From positions 5,456,001 to 5,520,000 of the forward strand of contig JALGAS010000002.1 in assembly GCA_023078685.1 (NCBI GenBank): DNA of 64,000 nucleotides, given 5' to 3'. Made by a program: the position numbers and the translations under genes. Each line of letters opens with the position of its first letter. The stretch's first letter is position 1. Shown here in pieces: positions 50,330 through 62,863 of the stretch. This DNA comes from Neopestalotiopsis rosae (Eukaryota; Ascomycota; Sordariomycetes; Amphisphaeriales; Sporocadaceae). The notes beneath the pieces were generated by a model, which saw only the letters and a program-made list of their open reading frames with translations, was not told the origin of the DNA and did no database searches.

Positions 50330-50994
50330 CCCTGTTTCCCCCCGGGGTTGGAAAAAACCACTAACTTTTAGTCCAAGGTCTGAGGAGACCTCAGGCTGGC
50401 CCCCAGTAAGATATGTCGGTGCTGGATTTTTTTAGTAGCTGCCAACACTAATGTACGGCAAAAACGGGGGGTCCGTCCCCCCTCCTCAGGCGTGGCGCCG
50501 TGGGCAATGGCTGTCTGATGCTTCTGTCTTATTCCCACTAGATGGAGATGTTCAGCGCGGCATGGACATGAGCCCGTCCGATCAAGTTCTCTGGGTCTTT
50601 TGAGTTTGTAAGGGTAATGCAGGTAGACTGATAGGCTGCAGCCAGACAGGACCAGAAAAATTTCTACATACATAGTATGTGCACTGGAGGGGAATAGTCT
50701 GCAGTGTATGCGTGTGTGCGTGAGTCTCCAGGTGGTCAGGTCAGTGGTTGGTGTCCCATACCTATGGAGACGACGAGGGCGGAAGAGGGCGGATGATCGG
50801 CCTTAGAGAGGGGAGCTTGGTGCGCTTGGCTGGCTTGGCCCATTCTGCTTGCTGGCAATAAATGGATCACTGCGCCTGCTGCGTGCAAGGTGTAGCTGGT
50901 AGCAAGGTAAGTTTGAGGGGCCCACGGGGCTTAGGGTCTTGAGCATGCACATTTGCCTGCCACTGACTGCTAGGGTAATAAGGCACGAAATAGG

Positions 50995-51028
50995 TCATCA
51001 TCATCATGAACGTGCACGATGATGATGA
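50995..51028. repeat. CAT/ATG microsatellite arranged as an inverted repeat
   Basis: Four TCA/CAT units at 50995-51007 face complementary ATG units at 51019-51028 across a short loop containing GTGCAC. It can form a hairpin of about 10 bp. Confidence 0.6.
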
Positions 51029-52609
51029 TAAATTCTTGCACAGACTTACAGGGCTATATGACTCGCCATCCAAGAATGTGGTAGTGACTGGGCTTGATGG
51101 AGCTGACACCATACCCATGTATCGAATACTATGTGTATGAGCAGAACCCGTACTTACCTAATTGTGCCTTGCGGAAAACCATAATGAGCCGGCCCAACGC
51201 CTATATTTGTGATGATTAAGCTGTCATGGATGGACTAATGAAGTAGTGTGGAAATTTCACCATGGCAATATGTCAATTCTTGGGGCTCAGAATGCCATTG
51301 GCGCCAGTTGCCTTGATGGCAAACACATACCTACTGCACCTAGACTTTTGATCGCTTTTTTGCTGTGTGCCTGGCAAGTCTTCTTTTATTCTTCTCTGGA
51401 TTGTCTGTCTGTCCTTGTTGGCTGGGCCCCCCGAGCGAAACCCCGGTCCATCAATCTCAACTGGGCAGGGTCTCATTGGCGGGTGCTGGCATTAGCGTCC
51501 TCTCTCCGGGGCCAGCTAGTGACTGTTAGCTGCCAATTCTCGAACTCATTCCTCCACTTTTGTTGCTGTCCTGCTGTTCTGGAGTGGGCGGCTATCGGCC
51601 CTGCTGCTCTCTGCTCTGCCTCTCTACATACAACATTTCATCTCCTGACTGAACAGCTACTACTACTGGATCCATCTACCTTCTTTAGGTAGCCATCACT
51701 AGTTTTTAGGACCTTTTGCACTGGTTGATGCGACACGAGACCAAAGACGAACGCAAATCAGAGAGTTCTTTGCCGTTCTTCTCACAATCCGACTTGACTT
51801 TCAACACTGCTCGAAGAAGAGGATTGATTACCTAAGGACGATTATCTACCCAGATCTCGCTCAAACATAGCGTGCATGCATAGGTGAATACAGTGGTGTA
51901 TGCAGTACGTACTGTTACACTAAACAACTGCCTACCCACCAGTAGTGGCCAGACAGCCAGACCAGACGCCCCTCCTTGCCTCCCAAATCGAACCCAAGGC
52001 CAGGTCCGTCTAACCCGATAGCGGAAAGTCGATCACTCACTGAGTGTCCAGCTTACCGCAATTTTGGCCCTCTCCTTCTCGAAAACTCAACACCCACGCG
52101 TCTCCATCCAGTCCAGTCCAGTCAATCAATCAATCCCACCTCGACCAACGGCCGACGTCGACGCCCACATACGTCGCCATTCCACCCCGAAAACATCACC
52201 AATAAACATTTTTCCAGTATCGCTCGATCTGTGACTATCTCGTCATCACCACCACGAATTAATTAGACGGCGTACTTCAATCCCACCAGCACGTAATCAA
52301 ACCGACTTTCGTCGGTGACGATGCAGCTTCGGGTTTGAAGGCCTGTCCTGCTGACCCTTCAGACTATCGCTCCCCCGTTGCTCCCAACGTCGCTGTGAGG
52401 ATTTCAGCGAAAGCTTCCCACGAGAAGGAACAAATCTTATTTTCGCCAAGCTAGAAAGCAGTACCGCGAGTGCCGTTTGGTACAATCAGTGTCGAGAACA
52501 ACGCCCGGTTATTTCGCATTTACTCAACATTTGGGCTGGTGGATCAGAGACGACTTGAGGACTACTTTTTCCCCCTCCGCCAGCAAGTTGGTTGGCGTTT
52601 GTGGAGGCG

Positions 52610-55600
52610 ATGCCATCTGGTGCTTTCAACTTTAGTAGGACATTTGAGTCCGACGCGGGACTGCCCGAGGACGCCTATGGCGGCGAGTTTATGAACGACG
52701 ACGAAACCAACGGCCTCTTCCCGTTCGTCGACGCAGACGTGCTGCAGCTGAATCAAGCTACGTATACAGACTCCAAAGCCCTAGGTGCTGCCTCCGACCG
52801 CACGACAGAACACGCACAGCTTGGTGCGCCTGGCTATACGCCAGATCTGCATCGAGTCTCATCCTCATCAGGCTCGAGCCGAAGTGACGGTTCAAACTCA
52901 TCGAGGACCGGGAGCCGGACCTCGCCAGACATTATGATGACAAAAGATATACCGTTTAACAATAGCAAAACGCCAATTGCCCTGAATGGAAATGGAGGCT
53001 TTGGTGCTGACGGGACCGTCGACTTCCTGATGGACGACGCGCAAATACCTTCGCATTTCGATAACAACTACTTTGATTTTGAAAGCGCCTCCATCGAGAG
53101 TGCCTCTAGCAGCCCGAGTGCTGTACCTGCCGCGGAAGGTCACCATTCCATGTCTCCAGAAGCTCATTTGATGGGCAGCATGGTACCAAGAGGAAGTCCA
53201 AATGCGAAGAGAACAAAAACACATATGAAGGCACAATCAGTGAGAAACGCTGCCCCTGTAGTAGGGAGGATTTGTTGGCTAATCAGAGAAATAACAGCAA
53301 CACTCATTGACCCAAGGATTCCAGGCATTACGCACAACTAGGGAGTCTATGTCGCCAATGCGTAATGATCGGACCACCAGAGAAGCGTCCATGTCGCCAA
53401 TGTACGTGAGCAATGGAGTGTCGCCAGCTACCGGGTTGAACACACCGTCACCGGAAAACAGATTCGACTTCAGTGCGCCACACCATGGATTACCTACTGC
53501 CCAACCGTGGGGACTAGGCTACCCGCAAGCGGCCTCGTTTGCATCGCATGGAATGGGAGATGTACCAGCGTATAACAACCACCGCATGTCGAATCCAGTT
53601 CCTCCACCACAGCAGACCTTCCCTACATCGGCGCCAAAGCTGGTCATTCAGTCAACACCTTTAAAGTCTCGCGTGGAGACGCAGATCCCGATCAAGATGG
53701 TTGTGTATAATATGCCTCCAATGTACAAGCGTCTTCATCTCCCCCCGCACACTATTTCGAAGGCCAAACTCCTGGCGAAGCAAGCAGCGGCGCCTGCACC
53801 GGACATGCTCGAGCTCTATACCATGCTTGTTTGTACCAGCGCCATGTTGGATGAGGAGAAGCGGAAAAAGGCATTTGCTCGTGCAGCTGAAATAGGTCAC
53901 CCGAAGAAGCGCGAAATTGATCCAGTCGACGATGATGAATCACCGCAGAACGGAGGTGAAGTCCGTATTTGCAATGGTTGCATTACCCGAGAACGAAAGC
54001 GGGCCGGTCGCAAGAAGAACAAGAAGCCCGAAGAGGATGAGCTGTGGGAAAACCATCAGTATCACCGGGCTATTGTCTTCAACACGAACGAAGTGAAGGA
54101 GTGGCAAATCGTTGCCGAGCCAGCAGTAGTCGGCGTCCATATTCCCCCAGGAACTATGCAAGTCGATGCGCCGATGCGTATCGCCTGCTACTGCCGTCAT
54201 CATGCAGAGAAGGTGGGCTTCAAGGTTATTTTCACCATCAAGGATTTCCAAGGTCGTGTCGTGGCGCAGGAGATGTCTTCATCCATCATGATCACGGACG
54301 ATCACAAGACTCACGTGCCCGTCAGCGCTCAGGCGTCTTCGGGTACGGGCAACCCTGAAAACTCAATTCCGTCTGCATCAATCGAAGCACCAGACGGTAA
54401 CTCCCTCCAAAACGCTATGTCGTACCAGCCAGCGGCACAATCCGCGCCCGATTTCCATGCTTTGCAGCACGTCGGCCAGGCGCCATATCATCCACTTATG
54501 AACAATCCACAGGGCTCGCAAGCTACCTCAGTGGCGGCAACTCCCCAGAGCCAGTCTAGACAGGTATCGCCGGTCAGTCCGTCTGGTCCTGCTTCAAAGA
54601 AGAGAAAGGCCAGTGGTTCCGTCAAAGTACCATCAGAGCTTGCTATGACCCGAATCGAAGCAGCTCAGCCGCCGCCAAGCATGCCTATGTCGAATCCACC
54701 CAATGCTTCGGCTGTCTCTGCTGCGCAGTCCCCATTCTCACCGCCGCCGCAGAATTACAATATACAGGGTGGCAGCAATGCGTTATTCGCCAATGGTACT
54801 CAGTCAGGCTTCGGTTCCAATGCGATCCCGCAGGCTTTTGCAGCAGGCTCAGTGGCTCCTAACGGCACCAACGGCAATGATCACGTTCTCTTCTCCGGTG
54901 CCAACAGGAATATGAGCATGGACAATCTGAGCATGCCACAACCAATGTTTTCAGCACCCGCTTCAACACACCCTAGCCGTGCCCCGAGTCCGAATTCCCT
55001 GAGAAATGATGCCCAGCAAAGTCCACTCAGCCAGGCATTGTATGCGCAAGCCTCGATCAACATGAATGTTACCCCACCTGCGATCCCGACTATTCACAAG
55101 ATCATTCCCAATGAGGGCCCCAAGTCTGGTGGAATCGAGGTTACGATATTGGGTAGGAATTTCACCAATGACGGTCTGGAGGTCATGTTTGGAGAACAGA
55201 GAGCGACAACAACCACATACTGGGGTGAAACCTCGCTCGTCTGTCTGCTGCCACCTTCTTCGATAACTGGCCCCGTTGTAGTTTCCATCAGACAACCTAG
55301 ATCGGCAGAACCTCCGACACTTAGCAAGAACCCACCAATCTTCCGTTACCACGACGACAATGAAGATCAGCTCATGAGGACTGCCTTGGCTGTTCTCGGC
55401 ACAAAGTTCAATGGGCAGATAACAGATGTCGCCAGTATAGCACGTAGCATCATCCAAGCTAGGAGCGGCGGTGAGCCAGTCTGGGGAGCCCCTGCCGGCT
55501 CGAACGGCCAAGGACATTCGGGTGGCTATAGCTTCGACCACGCTCATACTCTGGAGACTGCTCTTCTGCAGATCCTGGAAATCATTGATCTTGATGACAG

Positions 55601-57094
55601 CATCCACAAGGTACGAATCAACCTGAGGCGATCTACTGGCCAGACAATGCTCCATCTTGCTTGTTCGATTGGTATGATCCGTTTTGTGGCTGGCTTGCTA
55701 TCACGTGGAGCCAACCCAGGGGCACGCGATAAGGGAGGCTTTACGCCGTTGCATTTTGCTGCCATGAACAACCATCCCGAGATTGTACGTCGTCTCATCA
55801 TTGCTGGTGCAGATCCAACGATGCGAAGTCTCTCAGGTTTGCGACCTGTGGATCTTGCTCCCAAAGATCCTACACAGTCAAGGGAGGTGGTTCGTGCCCT
55901 TCGCCGAATCCATGCCCATGAGCGAAGCCGCAGTGGCGGGTCCCTACAGAGCAGAGCCAACAGCGCAACGTCGTTGCGATCGCTATGGGACCCTCCAGCT
56001 GTTGTTCGGCCTCAAGAATTCATGTCTGATTCATCCGATCGACTCGATTCGAGTGACAGTTATGAAGACTCGTCCGAGGATGAGCCGCCAACTCGTGAAA
56101 GTGAATGGCTCAACATGAGACGAGCAAGTGCTACACACAGCAGTCAGCCATCACGTGCCGCTGCCTCGACGCCTGCGGCAGATGTTCCCGCCGGCATGGC
56201 CTCGCCAACAGCCGCCATGACAGCTTTCAGGGATCAATGCGCCGCACAAATGCAACAATTCCAGCAAACTATGGCAATGCATCTTCAGAACTTGCCGCAG
56301 TGGCAAATGCCACAAATGCCCCAGATGCCTCAGATGCCGCACATGCCAGTTCTGCCAGACTATTATCACAACTACTTGCACAATGCGCCCCCTGTCATGC
56401 AACGCATCGCCTCTCTGGTTCCTGCGATTGGCACCGCAAGACCTGATGCCGCCGAGGACCAAGTTCCCAGGGATAGAGGCAGGCCAAGATGGGAGATGCC
56501 ATCTATCTTGGGCGCCAATCACGCATCGCCTCCAGCTTATGAAGAACTCTTCCCGCAAAAGCAGGCCGACACCAAGCAAGATCGCAAGCAAGCAAACATT
56601 GCTGCCGCTGCTACCGCCGCCGCCGAGTGTGCGCTAGACGAGAAGTGTGCGACAATGTATGATCAAGACGAGGCAACCACAGCGGAATCATCAAAGGTCC
56701 GTGAGATGCCGACTCTTCTGCAAATCGGACACAAGAACGCCATTACAAAAGAGCAACAGGAGAATCTACAGCGCGCCCACGCTCAGAGGCTCAAGACCGG
56801 CAGCAGCGACAAGATGCTCTGGTTCGTCTGGGTATGTTGAACACTAACCAAATCTTTTTATGCGAAACAAGTGCTAATCTCTTTTTACCACAGATTCCTC
56901 TCCTGACTCTCATTCTTGGCTTCATGCTCTTCAACGGCGCCTTGGGCTTCGTCTCTGGAACAGGCAGTATTGTCAAGTCGACAGCGACCTTGGTGGCAGC
57001 TACTGCTGGTGATGCCCTGCAACAAATGCGCGAAGAGGGTCCCACCGCTCAACTACACGACCCACTACTTAACGATATCCCAGTACTGATTTGA
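52610..57094 (+). CDS. Spt23/Mga2-like membrane-anchored transcription factor (IPT + ankyrin)
   Basis: Predicted join(52610..53239, 53325..56831, 56894..57094), about 1,445 aa. Start chosen at ATG 52610 (MPSGAFNFSRTFESDAG). In yeast Spt23/Mga2 are ER-anchored precursors, released by ubiquitin-dependent processing to activate OLE1 and hypoxic genes when membranes are too rigid. Seen here: an acidic Ser-rich N-terminus; a conserved block (about 270-450: VETQIPIKMVVYNMPP, CNGCITRERKRAGRKK, FKVIFTIKD); an NLS-like SKKRKASGS; an IPT/TIG domain at about 797-880 (IIPNEGPKSGGIEVTILGRN); and ankyrin repeats at about 975-1060. A Met/Pro/Gln repeat (QMPQMPQMP) follows, and the C-terminal transmembrane helix (IPLLTLILGFMLFNGALGF) begins at the last exon. 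Full length for the family. The leader is long and CA/CT-rich. Confidence 0.92.
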
Positions 57095-58541
57095 AATGTC
57101 GTTTTACAAATCACTTCTTTTTTCGGTTCATTTCAGGCAGGCACTTATCATAGCGAATCATTCAGCCATAACGCCCCCTCCTGTTTTGCTGCTTCCCCAG
57201 GATTTTGGCCACGAGCCGAACCATGAGTACGAGGGGTGCGGTTGTTGCCAGTATTACTTTTTTAAATGCTTTCATGTTGGTTTTCGTCGTTGGACGCGTT
57301 GGGGGGTAGGAATGATTGGGGAGCAGGGCCAGGGCAAATGACACAAGACTGTACAGGGCAGAAGGAAATTTGCCTGGAAAGTTTTCTTTTACTTTTAATC
57401 GTTGAAATCATGACGGGATATCAAAGCACGTACAAGAGTAACGTGTCGTGTCTACTGGAAGGACAAAGAAAATACTCTATAGGCGTTTTGACTGGTGGGG
57501 TATCTTTTGTTGTCGTTTATTTAATCTTCTCTGGACATAATCCGTAAGAGAAGACTCCCCCTTTTTTCTTGAAGTATAAATATATACGACACGACCTTGT
57601 GTATATATAGATAGAATACCTCACACGAGTACTTTTGGTCATGATTGTCACGTCTTTTTTCTTACTGCTTCATGAGGTTGAGTGATTAAAGTCTTGTTGT
57701 GTATAGTGAACAAAGTCCAGTAATGTCTAATTTGTAAAATAATCTCAAAAAAAACTACCATCAAATACGACTGGCTGCAGTAGAGAACATGAAAAAAGGC
57801 ACCCGTCTACTATGAACACCATATGCGTGTGAAAGGAAAGACACTTGGTTTACACCTATCTATGCGTGATCCAGAGACTCCTCGGGAACAAGATGTGAGA
57901 GAAAAGATTTGGGGAATGAAACCTCTTTTACTTTTCAGAGCTATATACAAGACACAGTGGGACTTTTTTGATGACCGGCGAGGTGTTGCAAAGTCGTACA
58001 TGCGAAAAGAAAAAAGAGAAACAAAAAAGCTGAGGGGGAAAATGAGACAACATTGTATAGAAACGCCCCAAGAAGACTGAACTCCCCATCGACCAATTCC
58101 AAATCTTTGTTTGGTTTATCGGCCCTCCCCATCATCGCCAATAATGCCGCAAAGGGAAAGATTAGAACAAGAAAGAAACCTCTCCAGAAACAAATTCGTA
58201 ATATGAAAATCAAAATTACCAACGATGTAACATCCAGAACAGATATAAGATTTCGTGACCTCGTGGACTGTCGTGACCGAAGCAAGTCTTGACCAAGAAA
58301 TTTCAAGGGGACCAAAAACCCATTTATGATGATATGCAAGCCTTCATCCCTCACACACTCTCTTGAGAGCATGCTCAAAATCAATAGATTGCGCCGCTTC
58401 GCTCTCAATCTGTCTTCCAATCCTATTCCGCTCGATTATGGCGGGTGCTTTTCTCTTCAAAGTCGGCAACATGACCAGCCTATCGTAGGGGGGTATGTGT
58501 GTCGAGTAGTCGTCAGTGTGGCTTCTTTATTTCGCTGACAT
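57095..58541. other. Convergent 3' interval
   Basis: About 1.4 kb between two gene 3' ends, A- and T-rich. Overlapping frames on both strands near 57810-58420 have no recognisable family. No gene supported. Confidence 0.45.
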
Positions 58542-60560
58542 CTACAGCGCCTGTCCATAGGTCACTGGTATAATCTCGTTCTCATCCACGCTCATTCTCT
58601 CATGCTTGTAGAATTTTGGAATCGAGGGAACAGATGGGATGCCCCTGTTGACATCGGGAACAATGCACAGCGGCTCTGCCGTGAGGACTGAATGCCCATC
58701 AAAAGACATGTGGTAGGCACTCTCAAACTGGTGCTCCGGCTGCACACTGTCAACCGAGCTCCGAGACTGAATACCACTGTCGATGTCCATGTCCATGGGT
58801 TCCCAGTTGCTGCTGATGCTGGCCCGCGGCTGGTCCTCGCTGTGCCTGATGGCTGTGGAACCCATGTACTTGTCCAAGGTAACGGGAGGCCTCGAAACGC
58901 CTTTGCCATGGTCATGTCGTTTTTGCAGGCGTTTGGAGATTGAGCGGCCCTTCAAACCAGACGCCATTCCCTGGGCCCCAGTATTGGGATTCTGCAACCG
59001 GGCGTGCCAGTCTTCGCTGTCTGTGTCGGCCCCGTCAGCTACCGTTGGAACCATGCGAATCATGCCGTCGCTCCTTGTTTGCAGTTGGCTTGCTAGGGCG
59101 CTGGGCATCTTGCGTAGCTTCTTGGACACGCGTCGGCTGATCCCACCCACCTGTGTAGCAATGTGTTCAGCAGTCGACGACGAGGGCAGCTGCTGAGAGT
59201 ACATGGAGGCGACTTCAGAGACATTATCATCCGAAGAATCGCCACGGCCGCGCTTTCGTCCTCGGAACCCCTTTCGAAAGCTCTCCCAAGACGGTTTCAC
59301 CTTGACTTGATTCGTGTCGGGGAAGAGGGGAGGAGGTGGTGGGAGGCTAGAAGGCATTGGAGGTATAGCAAACTCCCTGATACCAGGCGACGGCGGCACC
59401 ATGGTAAATGACGTCCGAGTAGAGGCCTGCTCCAGCGACTCACGAGGAGATGGAATCGTAGGCATCGGAGGGGGTCGGTTTGGTAGCGAGCCCGGAGGGG
59501 GCTGGCGTGTGGACTGGATGGCATGAGCTTTGAAGAAGCCGGTGGCCATGAGCTCATTGTAGGAGGCCATGATTTCTTCCTTGGTGGGCCGATCACTCAT
59601 GTTGGGGCCGCCTGAGCCATGGAAGCTGGCGGGTAATTGTGGGATCATTGACGAGCTCTGAGATTTGCCCATACCTCCCCGCTGGACAGGTATGGGGATG
59701 GGTCGGGTCGGAGGCGGCATTGCTCCGATCGGTGATAGTGGCTGTTGTTGTTGCTGTTGCGCGTACGACGTGGACGGTTGCTGCAAGCTTGTCCTCTTGT
59801 CCATCTCGCTTTGCACATTGCCCATAGCCGACTTGGTACCCGTGGTCTTGCCGAACAAGACCTCACGGACACGGCCAAGGATCCCGGGCCTCCTCGACGC
59901 GTCTTCCATCTTTTGATCCTGCGACTGTTCCTGCTGCCTGTGTCCTCCTGGTTGAAGCTGCAGTGTAGCATAGGGCAGAGTCTGGAGGTTCGCTTGGGCA
60001 GACATGGGCCGCTCGCGGCGCCTGCTGATGCTCCTCACGCGACGCGGCGCCGGTTGTAGCGGCTGCGTCATGGTATTCTTAATTCCCGCCGCGCCATAGA
60101 ACTGCTTCTCATACTCAGCAGCCTCTTCGGGCCCTAGGAAATGCACTGGGGGAGCAGCGCTACATCTGTCGTTCATGGAACCCTCTTGAAAGCGAGAAGT
60201 CGGCCGTCCGCCATCGGCAGAGGGGCGAGGTACTGCACCGGCCGCGGTGGTCATGTTGTCAGAGGCCGATGTCGACGCGGTTTTGGTTTCTTCCTCATCC
60301 GCCGAATCTTGTCGACGCAAGTGACCCTATTGCGCGCTACGGGTGAGGGGTTTGGACGATTTGAGAAGCAGATATCGTTTGGGACTTGTCTGACTGGGTG
60401 ATTTCGGCGATACGAAGTATGTAATCGAGTGCTAGACTGGTTGTTTTTTTGGTGTGAGTGGGGGATTTGGATTTTGGGTTGGGTGTGGAATGGATTTGGA
60501 TGGAATGGGCGTCTCTTGTTTACCTGCCTTGGATTTGTTTACTAACGGGGGATCGGCCAT
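58542..60560 (-). CDS. Conserved-looking disordered protein of unknown function
   Basis: Predicted complement(join(58542..60326, 60543..60560)), about 600 aa. The main open frame has no ATG at its left end, so a short first exon (MADPPL) at 60560-60543 joined by a 216-bp GTAAAC..AATAG intron is proposed. If that is wrong, the first internal Met (MTTAAGAV, about residue 30 of the predicted protein) is the alternative. The protein is rich in Pro, Ser and Gln (poly-Q near the middle, SLPPPPPLFP). Structured-looking islands are FLGPEEAAEYEKQFYG, GILGRVREVLFGKTTG, TKEEIMASYNELMATGFFKA, and a basic region (ESFRKGFRGRKRGRG, then ISRRVSKKLRKMPS). Several basic patches could be nuclear signals. I do not recognise the family. 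The strand bias and single long frame support a real gene. Confidence 0.7.
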
Positions 60561-61342
60561 CGTTGCTCAGCGTTGGCGGGGAGCCCCAAACTTGGGGGTG
60601 GAGCTGGAGCTGGTGCAGGTCCACTGAAAACAGTCTTTCTAGTTGGGGGTGGGCCACTTTCATCATAGGTCATCAGACACTACTTCGTACTTGATCATGT
60701 AATACAATACTTGTTCTTCTTAAACTCATCTTCCAAGTCATGTATAAATCGCCTCTGCAAAGCTCAAAAAATATATGTGTATATGTTTGAATGATCTCAA
60801 AATAATTTTTTGACCTGCCTGACCACCGTCTACCTAGGTACATGCGCAGGCCATGCTTGAATTGCTGTGTTGTTGCTGAAAACACACTATACGCGCTCGC
60901 TCGTTGCTCTCTCTTGTCCCATGTTTGAATCCCAACAACAAAAGCTACCATTATCAAATAGCGAGGACCAATGTCTGTGGCATGCAAAGCCCCGGTGCTG
61001 AATCCCATCCATTTCCTTCTGTCTCTGCACCCGGACAAACACAAGGACCTCCACTCAGTGATGGATAATGCTCCCGAGACCGTACGCCAGTGGCATCTAC
61101 AAGCAGCCGCCACTTCCCGACTTTCCCCTTGCCGTTACAAAATAAATAGTAGTGTATACCGTGAAGCAGAGTGAGAAAGTTTTAAAACAAAAAACAATGT
61201 CTGGCTGGCATTCTCAGGGCACAGCCGGTAGGTATGTCGTCCTATAACCAAAAGAAGAAAAAAGTGCTGACGTTGATGAAGGTGGAATCTCGTCATAAAT
61301 ACAATATCTCAGCAAAGAAACGCAATGGTATCATGGTGTTGC
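60561..61342. other. Intergenic region between the unknown gene and veA
   Basis: About 780 bp: promoter of the unknown gene and 3' end of veA. No gene seen. Confidence 0.5.
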
Positions 61343-62863
61343 TTAATGCAGTTCGTTGTCCACTAGAGATCGAAACGATCGTTTGCGGGAATGCTTCATG
61401 CTGTCGCGTTCGTCATCAACCCGTAATTGAGGGTCAATGGCGGGATTGTCCCCCATGTAGCCAGGAGATTCCTTTTCCGATCCGTTGCCGCCTGCCCTCT
61501 TGTACACAAGATGCGACTTGAGATCATCGACAGAGTACTCGCCGTCATTTGATTCCTCGTACGAGCGCTTCAATGACGAAATTATTGTCCCGCTGATTGA
61601 GGAGCCAGAAGAGCTCGGAATCAGTGAAGTTGTCGGCGACGGCATTTCAGGCTTAATCATTGGAGGCAATACAGAATCCCGACGGAAGCCTGTATCAATT
61701 GGAGGCATTGGCGGCCTTGGCTGAAGTGGTGGACCATACGCAGAGACAGGTTGTGCAGGCATTGATGGGTACGTCAACGATGACCGTCTGTCCTCCACTA
61801 CATGCGATGCTGTCCTGTCGGCATACGGGTGTCCATAGGTTGGAGTTGGAGGATAGGCCGACGATGAGGCAAACGAGCTGTGACGGTACGAAGGCGTGTG
61901 AGCTGCCGGCGAGACTGGTTCCGAATGCGGTGCCGGCGGCGGTACAGGCTGGTAGGGCTTGTTATAGGTTGGCGCAGCAAAGCTCAATAGACGCTGATTG
62001 GGAGCCAATGGCGGCGGAGGCGGATGATGGTCAAAGCCAGATGCACGACGGTCGCTTGCACTGCTTAGAGATCGATTGCGGTAGGCATCAGCTGGGGACT
62101 GTGTCCTGCGGTCCTTGCGGTATTCCTCCTCGCGCTGTTCGTAATCATTCGTCTGGGCAGCGCCCTTGTTCTCGCGACGACGCATCCTGACGTCCCTACG
62201 AATTCTGACACGGCATCCTTGCTCAGCCACAGTACGACTGAGCGGCGTGCTCTCCGCAAGACCTGGAAACTTCTTGGCGCTGAAGACGGTGAAGGGCTGC
62301 GATCTGACTTCATTAAGGAATGTGAAAAACAGACCGTCCTCGTCCTCCATATTGTCACCTTGGTCAATGGGGTTCAGGTCCTGGGCATCCTTGTTCCGCT
62401 CATATAGTCGGAAGATGAGCTTGTAACGTCCTTCGTGGCGGACGGACAGATCCGGGAAGAGAAAGTAGCCAGCCGGCGATGGGCGATCGAGGTAACAGCA
62501 AGCCGAAACGGGAACACCAGTCAAGACAGGAGGCGATGTAGCGGCTGGTGTTTGGACACGACCGTGTGCCATGGGACGCGCATTTTCCAAGGACACGAAG
62601 AGAAAGAAGTCCGAATTGTAGTCCATGGTAACGTCTTTGGCCTCAGCCATGGTCTCACCCTCCCAGACGGTCAAGCGAACAATAGGTGGAGGGTCAACGG
62701 GCCGACGATCAGCAGAGGATTTAGGGCCAGATCCACATGCTCTGGCACGCTCTGGCTGTTGAATGACCATGAGATCATAATGAATGCGCTTTCCAGCTCT
62801 CGTTTGACGACTCCATTGTTGATGCGACTGCGGATCTCCCGCCTTGTGAATGTGTGTCGCCAT
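61343..62863 (-). CDS. veA: Velvet complex regulator VeA
   Basis: Single exon, 506 aa, starting at ATG 62863. VeA links light and development to secondary metabolism; with VelB it enters the nucleus through importin alpha and binds LaeA. The velvet domain covers about residues 20-225, with [100 protein letters not shown] and [19 protein letters not shown]. The last two motifs separate VeA from VelB, VelC and VosA. The KRIHYD and RARAC region overlaps the known NLS position. The remaining C-terminal half is disordered and Pro/Ser/Tyr-rich, with PEST-like stretches near the end ([16 protein letters not shown]). Slightly shorter than many VeA orthologues. No intron was found in the coding region. 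Confidence 0.95.
   Translation of the reverse strand: MATHIHKAGDPQSHQQWSRQTRAGKRIHYDLMVIQQPERARACGSGPKSSADRRPVDPPPIVRLTVWEGETMAEAKDVTMDYNSDFFLFVSLENARPMAHGRVQTPAATSPPVLTGVPVSACCYLDRPSPAGYFLFPDLSVRHEGRYKLIFRLYERNKDAQDLNPIDQGDNMEDEDGLFFTFLNEVRSQPFTVFSAKKFPGLAESTPLSRTVAEQGCRVRIRRDVRMRRRENKGAAQTNDYEQREEEYRKDRRTQSPADAYRNRSLSSASDRRASGFDHHPPPPPLAPNQRLLSFAAPTYNKPYQPVPPPAPHSEPVSPAAHTPSYRHSSFASSSAYPPTPTYGHPYADRTASHVVEDRRSSLTYPSMPAQPVSAYGPPLQPRPPMPPIDTGFRRDSVLPPMIKPEMPSPTTSLIPSSSGSSISGTIISSLKRSYEESNDGEYSVDDLKSHLVYKRAGGNGSEKESPGYMGDNPAIDPQLRVDDERDSMKHSRKRSFRSLVDNELH

Larger units (their letters stand above)
47573..52609. other. 5-kb non-coding interval with long homopolymers
   Basis: No protein-like frame. 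Starts with the antiporter 3' region (inverted repeat at 47662-47691) and ends with the long leader and promoter of the Spt23/Mga2-like gene, which is rich in CA and CT tracts. Homopolymers and a CAT-repeat dyad are listed separately. Confidence 0.45.
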
